The notes: a model not told the origin generated them from the sequence alone. DNA of 35,366 bases from Methanomassiliicoccales archaeon (GCA_030604065.1 JAUVWO010000004.1:1-35366), one strand, 5' to 3'. Counted from the stretch's first letter, positions 1 to 8,572 are shown. Translations and numbers: made by a program.

Positions 1-110
1 ATCGAATCAGATGCCGTTCGGAGGCCGGAAGGAGAAACGATGTTCATTCGAAGATCAACCTTCACAACGTGAGGATGCTGGCCAAGACACTATTTGATAT
101 GGAAGATTAG
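1..110 (+). pseudogene. C-terminal end of a DDE-type transposase (partial, runs off window start)
   Basis: Frame 3 reads ...RIRCRSEAGRRNDVHSKINLHNVRMLAKTLFDMED*; the 'N-D/E-V-x-x-K-x-x-x-HN-x-R-x-L' pattern resembles C-termini of IS5/IS1182-like transposases. Intactness cannot be judged because the 5' part is outside the window. Confidence 0.45.
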
Positions 111-919
111 TTTACAGTCAAAGCCATTTTATTAATTAATTATACTACTGGGTACTACCTATAATCAAGAGTTAATAGCGAGTTAAGAAGCCCTCTATGA
201 GTTAACAAGAAGGGATTTGAAGGGGACTCGACCGGCGGAATGACATAGCACGGGCTTGATCATCGAGCTTCGATGATGAACGACCGCCTGCAGCATCCTT
301 CAAAAAGGCTTATTGGATCCCAATATTCGACGAAAGCCTCTGTATTGCAAATAAAGAGAGAGAGGTCCTCTCTATTTGGTATCTAAATAAGTACATGAAT
401 CACACTCTGTCCAGCCTCGCTCACGCTCTTTTGCCCACCTCATGATCAAGGGCTCCGCCCCTATCCTCACGACCGGATCCCTGCAGTCATCCCTATCATG
501 ATCAGGCGGCCGCAACGGCCTGATAGCAACGGTGAAAGCCGGGGTGACGCCTGATCCATGCATGATCGATGGAGGGATCCTCTCAACGTGCGCCCGCTCA
601 AGCATCGGATGAGGGGCTTGAGCTGGTCTAAGCATTCCAATGTTAGTACCTACATAGATACAACACATAGTAGGCCTCTCTCTCTTTTTACTCGATCATC
701 GCTCGGACGACAATATTGGTGGCGATATCGGGTCGGTGCCAGGGCCTCGTTGATCGTCTGCTGCAGCGTGTCGGTGGCCACCCGAACCTGACAGTCAATG
801 GGTACGGGTGGCCGCTGGCTGTATGTTGCCAATGGTCCATATCAATCTATATTATCAATAATGAAAATATATCATATGCCATATAAATAATACGAACACA
901 TGGCAATCCGGGTGAGAGG

Positions 920-1216
920 TTGCGGAAGGAATGCGTTGCATACTGTCTGATCGTGTTCATATCAGGGTCAATGATGGGTGCATATGTGGCCACCTACGAT
1001 TTCATCGGCACGACATGTGATTGTTGCGTCATGACGGCCGTCGTGGCATGCGCAACGGTTGCCGTGATAGGATCTGGCTTGTTCATGCGCAGTCTGACAG
1101 ACGGGAGAGTGAAGAGAGCCGGCAGCACATGCCCCCGCTGTGGAGCCCCGATCAACCCAGGGTCGACATACTGCTTCGATTGCGGGATCCAACTAAAACG
1201 GAAAGGCAACAAGTAG
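920..1216 (+). CDS. Small membrane protein with C-terminal zinc ribbon (TTG start)
   Basis: Two hydrophobic segments followed by CPRCGAPINPGSTYCFDCG. Confidence 0.6.
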   Translation: MRKECVAYCLIVFISGSMMGAYVATYDFIGTTCDCCVMTAVVACATVAVIGSGLFMRSLTDGRVKRAGSTCPRCGAPINPGSTYCFDCGIQLKRKGNK

Positions 1217-1608
1217 CCAATGGTAAGCCCCTCTGCGAACGTTAAAACGATCATGACGGAGCCCCCTGAGGGGGCCCTGAGCATCAGGACCTCGTTGGCC
1301 ATCGACTGTAGTTGTCGGTGGCCACCAGGTGCTGATGGTCGCCAGGTCGCCCCGGGCCGTTGTTGAGGGACGGGTGAGCTCCAAGCCGCCGGTGTGGATT
1401 GAGGCGTTTCCTAATTGTCCTTTTTATGAGCATGATGGGTGAATGGATTTATTGTGAGTAATAAATTGAGAATCATTTGAAATATACTGGCTTTCTTCAC
1501 CTTTCGATTGTTTGGTAAATAATCACGAAGATTGAGTGGATAATCATATTATCACTTTAACCAACTTAAATAAATACAACTTACCATAATTACCGATGGG
1601 TTAGGGCT

Positions 1609-1929
1609 ATGGGTTTAGAGTGCGAACCTTTGCAATTGATGGTTAAGGGTGCGAATCTGGTTCGATTTCTCGATTCGAGGTTTGTCGGGGAATTAAATAA
1701 GCAACTCAGTAATGTCGAGTTTGTTCAAATTCAGATAATGTTTGAGAAGGGAAAAGACGAGAAGACGGATAAACCAATCCTTGACAGTGCCATAATGTTC
1801 CATAGGAATCGTGAAGAGTATAAAATCGATAAATTAGTGGTTGATGCGAACGATTCAGATACCTTAAATAAAATAAAGAATGCGTTTGAAGCCTTCTACG
1901 ATGGGTGTCCAGATGGCGATGACGAGTGA
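1609..1929 (+). CDS. Hypothetical protein
   Basis: 106-aa ORF in AT-rich DNA, coding-like composition; slight overlap with the next ORF. Confidence 0.55.
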   Translation: MGLECEPLQLMVKGANLVRFLDSRFVGELNKQLSNVEFVQIQIMFEKGKDEKTDKPILDSAIMFHRNREEYKIDKLVVDANDSDTLNKIKNAFEAFYDGCPDGDDE

Positions 1930-2395
1930 TACAACACACATGCAAAAATCGGGATTGATATCTCCTGATGACAGGCCGATATTCGAAAATCAGACTGGTA
2001 AGATTATTGGGCATATGTACTCAAAGAGAGGAAGGAGTTCTCGCATAGATGAGTACGTACAAGATAATGTTCACCATTCGATGAAATTACCAATCTCCGT
2101 TCAATATTATTTCAGCCTGCCACAAGATGATCCCGAGCTCTCTATTAAAACTCAACTTGCATCACTTGAGAGGCGTTTTTCAGAACTGCAGGCCTTATTG
2201 TCCACATATGAAGATGATGAAAAAATTTGGACAAGGGATGAAGTGAAGAAAACTATTCTTAAAGTGACTCAGGACATGGATCCTTCAGAACCTATTTATG
2301 CATGCGATCTTGCGATGGATTATGATATCGACTATGATCTGGTTGTTGAAGTGATGGAAGATATGAGGAAGGCTGGATTGTTTGAATTCCGATGA
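1913..2395 (+). CDS. Hypothetical protein, C-terminal winged-helix-like segment
   Basis: ORF 1880..2395; internal ATG at 1913 preferred. C-terminus WTRDEVKKTILKVTQDMDPSEPIYACDLAMDYDIDYDLVVEVMEDMRKAGLFEFR looks like wHTH. Confidence 0.55.
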   Translation: MAMTSDTTHMQKSGLISPDDRPIFENQTGKIIGHMYSKRGRSSRIDEYVQDNVHHSMKLPISVQYYFSLPQDDPELSIKTQLASLERRFSELQALLSTYEDDEKIWTRDEVKKTILKVTQDMDPSEPIYACDLAMDYDIDYDLVVEVMEDMRKAGLFEFR

Positions 2396-2615
2396 GCCCT
2401 TGGCAATAGATGATACATATTTTATCGCAAGAAGACCTAAATGCAATTCGAAAGTGGAACAGGTTGAAAAGGCGATTATCACTGCACGAAAGATTAGAAA
2501 GCCGAAACCACATCATCAAACAGAAACGCATAAAGCACAATTGACAACCGTTGAAGGAAATGTAATTTTTAAGGTGGTCACACCTTACTTCAAAACCAGA
2601 AATAATAAACTATGA
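2382..2615 (+). CDS. Hypothetical protein (TTG start, overlaps previous gene)
   Basis: 77-aa ORF continuing the AT-rich gene block; basic composition. Confidence 0.35.
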   Translation: MNSDEPLAIDDTYFIARRPKCNSKVEQVEKAIITARKIRKPKPHHQTETHKAQLTTVEGNVIFKVVTPYFKTRNNKL

Positions 2616-2985
2616 TCCACGTGAATAATCGATAATATAAAATTATTATTTAGCATATTGTTGGTTACAAAACGCTGGAGAGAATAATACATAGATTTAG
2701 TTCGATTATCATGGACCGTCCACGTTTATTTCCCAAATCCTTTGATCATCTTCAAGGACGCCCTCGCTCAGGCGGATCCATTTCGCATTTCTCCGTAGAC
2801 GGCATCTCAGCCCCTTGATCATCACCTTTTCGACCTTCTAAAGCCCCGATATCGCCTCCGGATTTCGCACAACGCCCCATTCTGCGAAAGGGATCCCGAC
2901 CACGGATCATTCGAATGCACGGGTGAAGAGCATGCGTCAAGTCCCGGTAGGGAAATTCAGATATTCTGATGCGCATTGAGGTTGC

Positions 2986-3567
2986 GTGAGGCAAGAGAAC
3001 AAGAGGAGGGCAGAGCTCCCGGAGATACTCACCTACGACGAGATCGACAGGTTCCTGGTATCGCTCGCCGAGGAGGGACCGGAGGCGCTGATCATGGGCC
3101 GTCTGATGCTCATGGGCGGCCTGCGCATTGCGGAGGCAGCCTCGGTGAGGCCCAAGGACCTGGTGCCGGCCAACCCCTGCTCGGTGTTCGTCGAGTCCGG
3201 GAAGGGCGGCAAGGATCGGTATGCGCCGATAGACGTGGCCACCTTCTCTCACGCACTCTGCCACTCATTGGACCAGGAGCTCCTCGAGGACGTGGCGATA
3301 TACTCCAGGACGGTGAGGACCCTGCAGAACCGGATCAAGTCAGCCTACCTGAGGGCAGGACTGCTGCATGACGGATGCTCGAGGGAGCTCACTGCGCACA
3401 CCCTGCGGCACACCTGCGCCACATGGCAGCTCGATCAGGGGGTCCCGCTCGAGGTGGTGAGGGAGAATCTCGGCCATGAGGACATCACCACCACTCAGAT
3501 CTACCTCCACCTGAACATCAGGCAGAGGTCCCGGATGTACTCCGAGGTCACCAGGTTCGGGGTCTGA
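2986..3567 (+). CDS. Short tyrosine recombinase/integrase (catalytic domain only)
   Basis: GGLRIAEAASV (R), AHTLRHTCATWQL (HxxR), LGHEDITTTQIYLHL (H...Y); GTG start; no N-terminal core-binding domain. Confidence 0.85.
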   Translation: MRQENKRRAELPEILTYDEIDRFLVSLAEEGPEALIMGRLMLMGGLRIAEAASVRPKDLVPANPCSVFVESGKGGKDRYAPIDVATFSHALCHSLDQELLEDVAIYSRTVRTLQNRIKSAYLRAGLLHDGCSRELTAHTLRHTCATWQLDQGVPLEVVRENLGHEDITTTQIYLHLNIRQRSRMYSEVTRFGV

Positions 3568-3657
3568 TCAACGAGGGCGCTGCGGCCGCCCACAGTCGAT
3601 GGGACGGCACCCGGGCGCTCCTACCTCGAACAATGTGCGCTGAGCCGTCATCGGACG

Positions 3658-3681
3658 TGCCCGAGATGACGTCATCGGGCA
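3658..3681. repeat. Near-perfect 24-bp palindrome TGCCCGAgATGACGTCATCGGGCA
   Basis: Left arm TGCCCGAgATGAC versus right arm GTCATCGGGCA, one inserted base; ~90 bp downstream of the short recombinase gene. Confidence 0.8.
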
Positions 3682-4015
3682 TGATCCCGTTCATGTTTCA
3701 CGTCACCACCGGCGAAACCCCGGCCAGATCGGGCCCGGCGGCATCTATTCCCCTGCCGTTGACCCCTCTGAATATTCAAGAAAGCCGTCATGTGACGGGG
3801 GAGGCATCACGGGAGATTCATGTTTCGTTCACGTTTCGTAGGAGGCTTCCCCGCCCCCCCCCTCGATGCTTCAACCCTCCCCTATGATTCCCTCGTAACC
3901 TAAAAGCGATTCTCCAATTTCGAGCATCTGAACACGGCGATTCTCAAGAAGATCCTGATCGTGCAGCGAAAGCCAAACTGTCAATTATCTCCGAAAACAG
4001 AATTAGGTGTCGAGG

Positions 4016-4339
4016 TCAGGACTCTTTATCAAATTTCTTTGGGTCTTTCATAACCCTTGCCAGCACGTTAGTTGTCTGCTCTATTAATGGCCAACATTGA
4101 CCTTGAACGATACATATATCATCTGGCCTTGCGGAACATAACTCAGGATGGGCGATCTTGTTTCGTATTTCTACAAATTCCTTGAACTGGCTCATTTCCG
4201 ATTCAATTTCCTCAGTTGTTTTTTCATCCCATAGGTAATTGAAAACCGCATTGGCTCTATTTGAAAGAGATTGATTCAGCACATTATTATAGAGGTCATT
4301 AATGGATTCCAAACAGTTATCCCGGGTGATTTTTACCAA
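4016..4339 (-). CDS. HEPN-like C-terminal fragment (out of frame with 4317..5150)
   Basis: Contains VEIRNKIAHPE (RX4H HEPN-type motif); overlaps the upstream ORF in another frame. Confidence 0.55.
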   Translation of the reverse strand: MVKITRDNCLESINDLYNNVLNQSLSNRANAVFNYLWDEKTTEEIESEMSQFKEFVEIRNKIAHPELCSARPDDICIVQGQCWPLIEQTTNVLARVMKDPKKFDKES

Positions 4340-5150
4340 TTCGCTCTATTATCTTATCTTTTTTCTCATTTTTCTTCAGCTTCTTTTTTTCTCCAGATGG
4401 AAGTCTATTATATAGCTCGTTGACAATGCTTTCCAAAGCCTGGAAGATGTTTAAATACTGGTTAAGAATCCATGTTTGATTTAATCCAGATCGCAACCAG
4501 GTTAATGATTCTCGAACTGGGCCTTCAATCTGACCTAATTTACCTGCCTTTATTGCTGAGTATCCATCAAGAATTCTATCCACACTAACATTGTCGAGAA
4601 CTAAAGAAGTTTGCTCAGTCTGGTATTTATTCAGCCCTTTAAACATAAAGAACTGTTTTGGCATATCATCCGTCCAAGTCGGATGGTTTTTATCCATCTG
4701 AGATGAGTTATCATCAACAAGAATCTGACAAGCTGGCCTCCAATCAATGTTTCCCTGATGGAAGAATCCAAAAAGGTCAGTAAGAAGGTAAATATCTTCG
4801 ATGGCAATTTCCAGGTCCCTTTTTGCTTCTGAAGGGTCGTCACTTATTTTACGCTTCAGTTTACCATTGATAGTAAATGTGTTCAAATTCCACTGGCTAT
4901 GCATTTTTGGTTGATTATAGTTAATATTGCGTCCATTAATGTCATAATACCCAGTTTCTAATTCCACTTCATCTTTACTAATGCGTGCCCCTTCTGGTTG
5001 CCATTGAATGGCACCATACATTTCAAATGCTATGAAACCTTGATTATTGATTCCCTCACTGAGTCCCCAGCAGCAGTTGATAATTTCATCTTCTGTCAAT
5101 GAGCGCATTGCCATAATTTTCTTGACACGATTTTCAAATCCATCTGTCAT
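4317..5150 (-). CDS. Large N-terminal part of a HEPN-domain protein, ApeA-like architecture suspected
   Basis: 277-aa ORF immediately upstream of the RNKIAH ORF; reading frame changes at an A5 run in GGTAAAAATCACCCGG. Confidence 0.5.
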   Translation of the reverse strand: MTDGFENRVKKIMAMRSLTEDEIINCCWGLSEGINNQGFIAFEMYGAIQWQPEGARISKDEVELETGYYDINGRNINYNQPKMHSQWNLNTFTINGKLKRKISDDPSEAKRDLEIAIEDIYLLTDLFGFFHQGNIDWRPACQILVDDNSSQMDKNHPTWTDDMPKQFFMFKGLNKYQTEQTSLVLDNVSVDRILDGYSAIKAGKLGQIEGPVRESLTWLRSGLNQTWILNQYLNIFQALESIVNELYNRLPSGEKKKLKKNEKKDKIIERIGKNHPG

Positions 5151-5250
5151 TTTTCTACCAAAGTATCCTAATGGGCCTTGACTGTAAACTTCTTCTGCTG
5201 ACTTGAGAAACAGAACATTGCTCGATTATTGATAATATTCTTGAGATGAG

Positions 5251-5490
5251 TTACCATTTAACCACCTCAAAACTCTTCAATAGTAATTCTCTCAGCAGTT
5301 GTCCAGCCTCTCCCAGATCCGATTCATCACAATCAACATACTCTCCCCAGAGAAGTGCAAGATGTTCCTTCATTTCGGATTTTGCCTTGTTAAAATCCTT
5401 GTCGTAACCAACAGCGTTGATGCCTGGGATGCATAGAGTCCACAGACTCTCGAAACAGTCTACGGTTAAATGAATATCCCCTGCGAACAT
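5251..5490 (-). CDS. HicB-like fold protein candidate (orphan)
   Basis: Pattern ...DCFESLWTLCIPGINAVGYDKDFNKAKSEMKEHLALLWGEYV resembles the HicB antitoxin layout; weak. Confidence 0.35.
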   Translation of the reverse strand: MFAGDIHLTVDCFESLWTLCIPGINAVGYDKDFNKAKSEMKEHLALLWGEYVDCDESDLGEAGQLLRELLLKSFEVVKW

Positions 5491-5541
5491 TCCGTATCTC
5501 TTCGCGCGGCGACGGATCAGCTCCTGGCGCTCAAAGTTGGT

Positions 5542-6045
5542 TTAGTATTTCCTTTTCGATAATCTTTCAATCTCTTTGGTCAACATTGCATGATCATTTT
5601 CTACGCTTTCCAGAAGCTCATGAGATTGTTTTTTAAAATATTCTAAATCCATATCCCGATGAGATATTATTAGCCCCTCAAAATCATCAGAGGTTAGGTG
5701 AGTTATATTGCTAATTGTGGCACCAGCCAGCATTTCACTATATTCTCTAAACAATTTATATGTTCCAGGCTCGGCTAGATTTGCGTTATTCCCAATTAAA
5801 TCAGTATTGTGATAAATATGTTTTGAATCGTGTCCAGCATATAATATGATAGAACCGCTTATTTCCTTTGCACAATTGATGAAAGGCTCATAGAATCCAT
5901 CAATCCGTCTTTGAATATGGTTAAGCCTCATATTCTTGTTCTTTTTATCTTCCTTATACCGTTCAAATAAAAGACCAATCGCCGTAAATAAAAGACCAAT
6001 CGCCGCGCATACTGCTATTATCCATGTGGGATCAAACTGCATCAA
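5542..6045 (-). CDS. Membrane-anchored hypothetical protein
   Basis: 167 aa, one N-terminal TM (WIIAVCAAIGLLFTAIGLLFERY), then charged soluble domain. Confidence 0.6.
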   Translation of the reverse strand: MMQFDPTWIIAVCAAIGLLFTAIGLLFERYKEDKKNKNMRLNHIQRRIDGFYEPFINCAKEISGSIILYAGHDSKHIYHNTDLIGNNANLAEPGTYKLFREYSEMLAGATISNITHLTSDDFEGLIISHRDMDLEYFKKQSHELLESVENDHAMLTKEIERLSKRKY

Positions 6046-6121
6046 ATCATACAGGTTATTTGCCGGTAAATAATGGTATGGAGGGGGAGCCGAAAAGGCC
6101 TAAAATGGTTTTTCAAGCAAT

Positions 6122-6201
6122 ACGAAGAGTCCCCTTTTCTTTCAACTTTCACCGAACCATTTCACCAATGGCCAATTGGTAACATTCGGTGACCTCTTCG
6201 T
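6122..6201. repeat. Nested inverted repeats (imperfect long hairpin)
   Basis: ACGAAGAG 6122-6129 / CTCTTCGT 6194-6201; CACCGAA 6150-6156 / TTCGGTG 6185-6191; ACCAAT 6164-6169 / ATTGGT 6175-6180. Confidence 0.75.
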
Positions 6202-6251
6202 TTACCTTCTTATGCTACATTTGACCACTGTATGATAGGTAAGAGGTAGAG

Positions 6252-6389
6252 ATGAAGGTTGAAGTCGTAGTATACATTGGGAATCATAGGGACGTGGACC
6301 TGGATCAGATCCAAGAGCTCACTAATAGGTACAAGACAAAATTAGAGGGCGAGATCAATCAGCTTTTACAAATTTCATCTTGCGAATAA
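6252..6389 (+). CDS. Small hypothetical protein (45 aa)
   Basis: MKVEVVVYIGNHRDVDLDQIQELTNRYKTKLEGEINQLLQISSCE*; purine-rich GAGGTAGAG before ATG; absent from the supplied ORF list. Confidence 0.45.
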   Translation: MKVEVVVYIGNHRDVDLDQIQELTNRYKTKLEGEINQLLQISSCE

Positions 6390-6528
6390 TAACAGCATTA
6401 TCCTCTCCAGGAAGTGGATAGAACCCGACATAGTCACCAGGTTGAACTCCTAAGCGATCGGCGACGTCCTTTTTTAGAGTGACCCGATTTGACGCCTTCA
6501 CCTCTACGATTTCCAAAACTTCCGACAT
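6355..6528 (-). CDS. AbrB/SpoVT-family regulator (57 aa)
   Basis: MSEVLEIVEVKASNRVTLKKDVADRLGVQPGDYVGFYPLPGEDNAVIIRKMKFVKAD*; classic 'NRVTLKKDVADRLGVQPGDYV' swapped-hairpin motif; below ORF-track size cutoff. Confidence 0.75.
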   Translation of the reverse strand: MSEVLEIVEVKASNRVTLKKDVADRLGVQPGDYVGFYPLPGEDNAVIIRKMKFVKAD

Positions 6529-6624
6529 TATGTCGTAATCCCCTTTCGCCCTATTATTATATTCAGGTCAATTCGCCATATTGACAAAACGACACTTAAA
6601 ATAACAAAACGTCGTTATGACGTT

Positions 6625-6792
6625 ATGATGAGTGCATTAGGGAGGCGGGAAATTCGGGAATCGAACAGATTGACAATTCCAAAAGCCGTTGTAGATGCCC
6701 TTGATCTCCGCCCTGGAGATTTTCTAGAGTTCACTGATACTGATGGAAAAATCATACTCCGAAAGAAAATTCTTACAAGCGAGGTGGTCTAA
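6625..6792 (+). CDS. AbrB/SpoVT-family regulator (55 aa)
   Basis: MMSALGRREIRESNRLTIPKAVVDALDLRPGDFLEFTDTDGKIILRKKILTSEVV*; 'NRLTIPKAVVDALDLRPGDFL' motif; divergent from 6355..6528. Confidence 0.8.
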   Translation: MMSALGRREIRESNRLTIPKAVVDALDLRPGDFLEFTDTDGKIILRKKILTSEVV

Positions 6793-7017
6793 TCGTGTTC
6801 CCCGCCTGCTACTCTCATCTCCTCGCTGTCCGGAGCTGCAGGCCGGCAGGGTTCCTCTTTTACGCAGCAATGGGGGCCTGCGCATGACATCACGCTCACT
6901 GGGACGGGGTTCCCATGACCAACTTCCCACCAGGAGCCCCGTCCCGTGGGAAACATCGCACATGCGGCCGCCAGGGCCCGGCGGGATACAAGCAGGGTCC
7001 ACCATGAGTAGAGGTGA

Positions 7018-7326
7018 ATGACCATGTTCGCAACAGCAACGAGATCCGGGATCCCGGAAGCCCATGAGCATGATCCGCACACGGATCAGCGGATCATCCA
7101 TGGCGTCGACCGGACCCTCGGCACTGAGTATGGATTGGGAGCGACCGACCTGGCGGAGTACATCCTCGAGAGGTTCGACCACCTGGAGGATGCGAAGGCC
7201 GGGTATGAGGGCATCAAGGAGGCCCTGTACGACGTGATAACGTCCGCAAGGTTCGCCAGGACCTCGATGTTCGAGGAGAGGTTCCTCGTCCATCCAGGGC
7301 ACTGGAGGAAGGCGCAGAAGGCCTAG
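7018..7326 (+). CDS. Hypothetical element protein
   Basis: 102 aa, GAGGTG upstream, GC-rich coding-like; TAG stop. Confidence 0.6.
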   Translation: MTMFATATRSGIPEAHEHDPHTDQRIIHGVDRTLGTEYGLGATDLAEYILERFDHLEDAKAGYEGIKEALYDVITSARFARTSMFEERFLVHPGHWRKAQKA

Positions 7327-7474
7327 ATGCCCAAGGCATTGGATGGAGAACGTGAATGATCAGGCGGCCCCGGGGCCCGGCGATCCGCATGGAGCGATCG
7401 CAGGGATCCCCAGTCGCCGGCGAATGTCCGGCCGGCGGGATCCGGCGGCCACCGCAAGGTAGAGAGGACGTGAG

Positions 7475-7735
7475 ATGAAGACCAAGACCAAGGAAAGGAC
7501 CCACGCCGGCGAGTGCGTGTCATGCTGGAAGCGGATCCCTGAGGAGAGGCTCCTCGAGGATCCAAACGAGCTGTTCTGCTCAGAGACTTGTGAACGCTTT
7601 GCCTATGGGCGGATGAACGTCCCCACGGGCAAGAAGCTGAAGGTTGTTCACACCTACAACCCAGGGCTGTGCCTGCTGTCCAACCGGGGCGAGCAGAGGT
7701 TCCTTCAGCGGGTCCGGATAGTGGATCTCGAATAG
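7475..7735 (+). CDS. Small zinc-finger-like element protein
   Basis: ECVSCWKRIPEERLLEDPNELFCSETCERFA, CxxC...CxxxC arrangement. Confidence 0.6.
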   Translation: MKTKTKERTHAGECVSCWKRIPEERLLEDPNELFCSETCERFAYGRMNVPTGKKLKVVHTYNPGLCLLSNRGEQRFLQRVRIVDLE

Positions 7736-7760
7736 GGATGATCGAACGAGGTGGGAAGGG

Positions 7761-8036
7761 ATGGGAACCAATAGCGGCAATGAGGAGCTCCTCGAGGATG
7801 TCCGGATACGTCTCGCCTTCTGGATCGACCGGAGGCTGGAGCTCACCGACTGCCCGCCATCGCTCAGCGAGATGGCAATGCGGTGCCAGGGCCTCTTCGG
7901 CGGCGACATCGAGGAGGCGCATCGCTTCATCGAGGGAGCGATCGAGGGCGGGCGTCTGCCCTTCTCTATGGTGGTCCGTGTCGAACCCGCTCCCCAGTGG
8001 CCGCTGTGGCCCGTGGCGGGAGGCCGGCCGTCTTGA
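7761..8036 (+). CDS. Hypothetical element protein
   Basis: 91-aa ORF overlapping the next start (TTGA). Confidence 0.55.
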   Translation: MGTNSGNEELLEDVRIRLAFWIDRRLELTDCPPSLSEMAMRCQGLFGGDIEEAHRFIEGAIEGGRLPFSMVVRVEPAPQWPLWPVAGGRPS

Positions 8037-8389
8037 ACGGCAACGCACTGAAGGTGGTGTCGGCCAAGGTGGACCTGGAGCTGTTCGAGGACCTCGAGCG
8101 GGTGAGATCCCGCCTGCGTGTCCGGACGAGGAACGAGTTCATCGTCCGGGCCCTGGAGTTCTATGTCCATTCGTTCGATGAGGCCGTCGGGGATCAATTG
8201 TATACTATTCTGTCCGACCCAGAGCTGAAAGCCCGTTTACTTGCCGAGAAGGGCGGGCGTGATGGATCGGAATATGCAGAGACCTTGAACAAGCCCACCG
8301 GAACAGAGGGGATGACCGTTCCGGGCTCCGGGCCGGCATCAGGGGAGAGGGGAGGTGCCCGCTCGGGCGTTGATGACGGGAAGCCCTGA
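8033..8389 (+). CDS. Putative ribbon-helix-helix-like regulator (TTG start)
   Basis: VVSAKVDLELFEDLERVRSRLRVRTRNEFIVRALEFYVHSF resembles RHH; start overlaps upstream stop. Confidence 0.55.
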   Translation: MNGNALKVVSAKVDLELFEDLERVRSRLRVRTRNEFIVRALEFYVHSFDEAVGDQLYTILSDPELKARLLAEKGGRDGSEYAETLNKPTGTEGMTVPGSGPASGERGGARSGVDDGKP

Positions 8390-8401
8390 GGAGTGATCAT
8401 G

Positions 8402-8572
8402 ATGGAAGATAAGCTAAGCAAGCCCAGATGGAAGACCCGGGCGGTCATCCTGCGATGCCCGAACGACACGTTCCTGGAGGTCCTCAACCTGATGGAGCGG
8501 TACCCGGACTGCTACGTCGTCTACTCGAGGAGCAGCGACCACAAGCTGATGATCAATGAAGAGGGGTGGTGA
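8402..8572 (+). CDS. Small element protein (56 aa)
   Basis: MEDKLSKPRWKTRAVILRCPNDTFLEVLNLMERYPDCYVVYSRSSDHKLMINEEGW*, stop directly followed by the ATPase ATG. Confidence 0.55.
   Translation: MEDKLSKPRWKTRAVILRCPNDTFLEVLNLMERYPDCYVVYSRSSDHKLMINEEGW

Noticed and set aside
213-240. GGGATTTGAAGGGGACTCGACCGG as a possible attL copy of the tRNA-Val T-arm (CGGATTTGAACCGGAG)
   Set aside because: Only a 9-nt core is shared, and the T-stem half-sequences do not pair; no credible tRNA 3' end duplication.
372-832. ORFs of 98, 77 and 60 aa on both strands
   Set aside because: Mutually overlapping, low-complexity GC-driven frames, no SD or recognisable motif; most likely noncoding.
2752-3371. 170-aa minus ORF and 131-aa plus ORF overlapping the short recombinase
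   Set aside because: Shadow ORFs of the clearly coding 2986-3567 frame.
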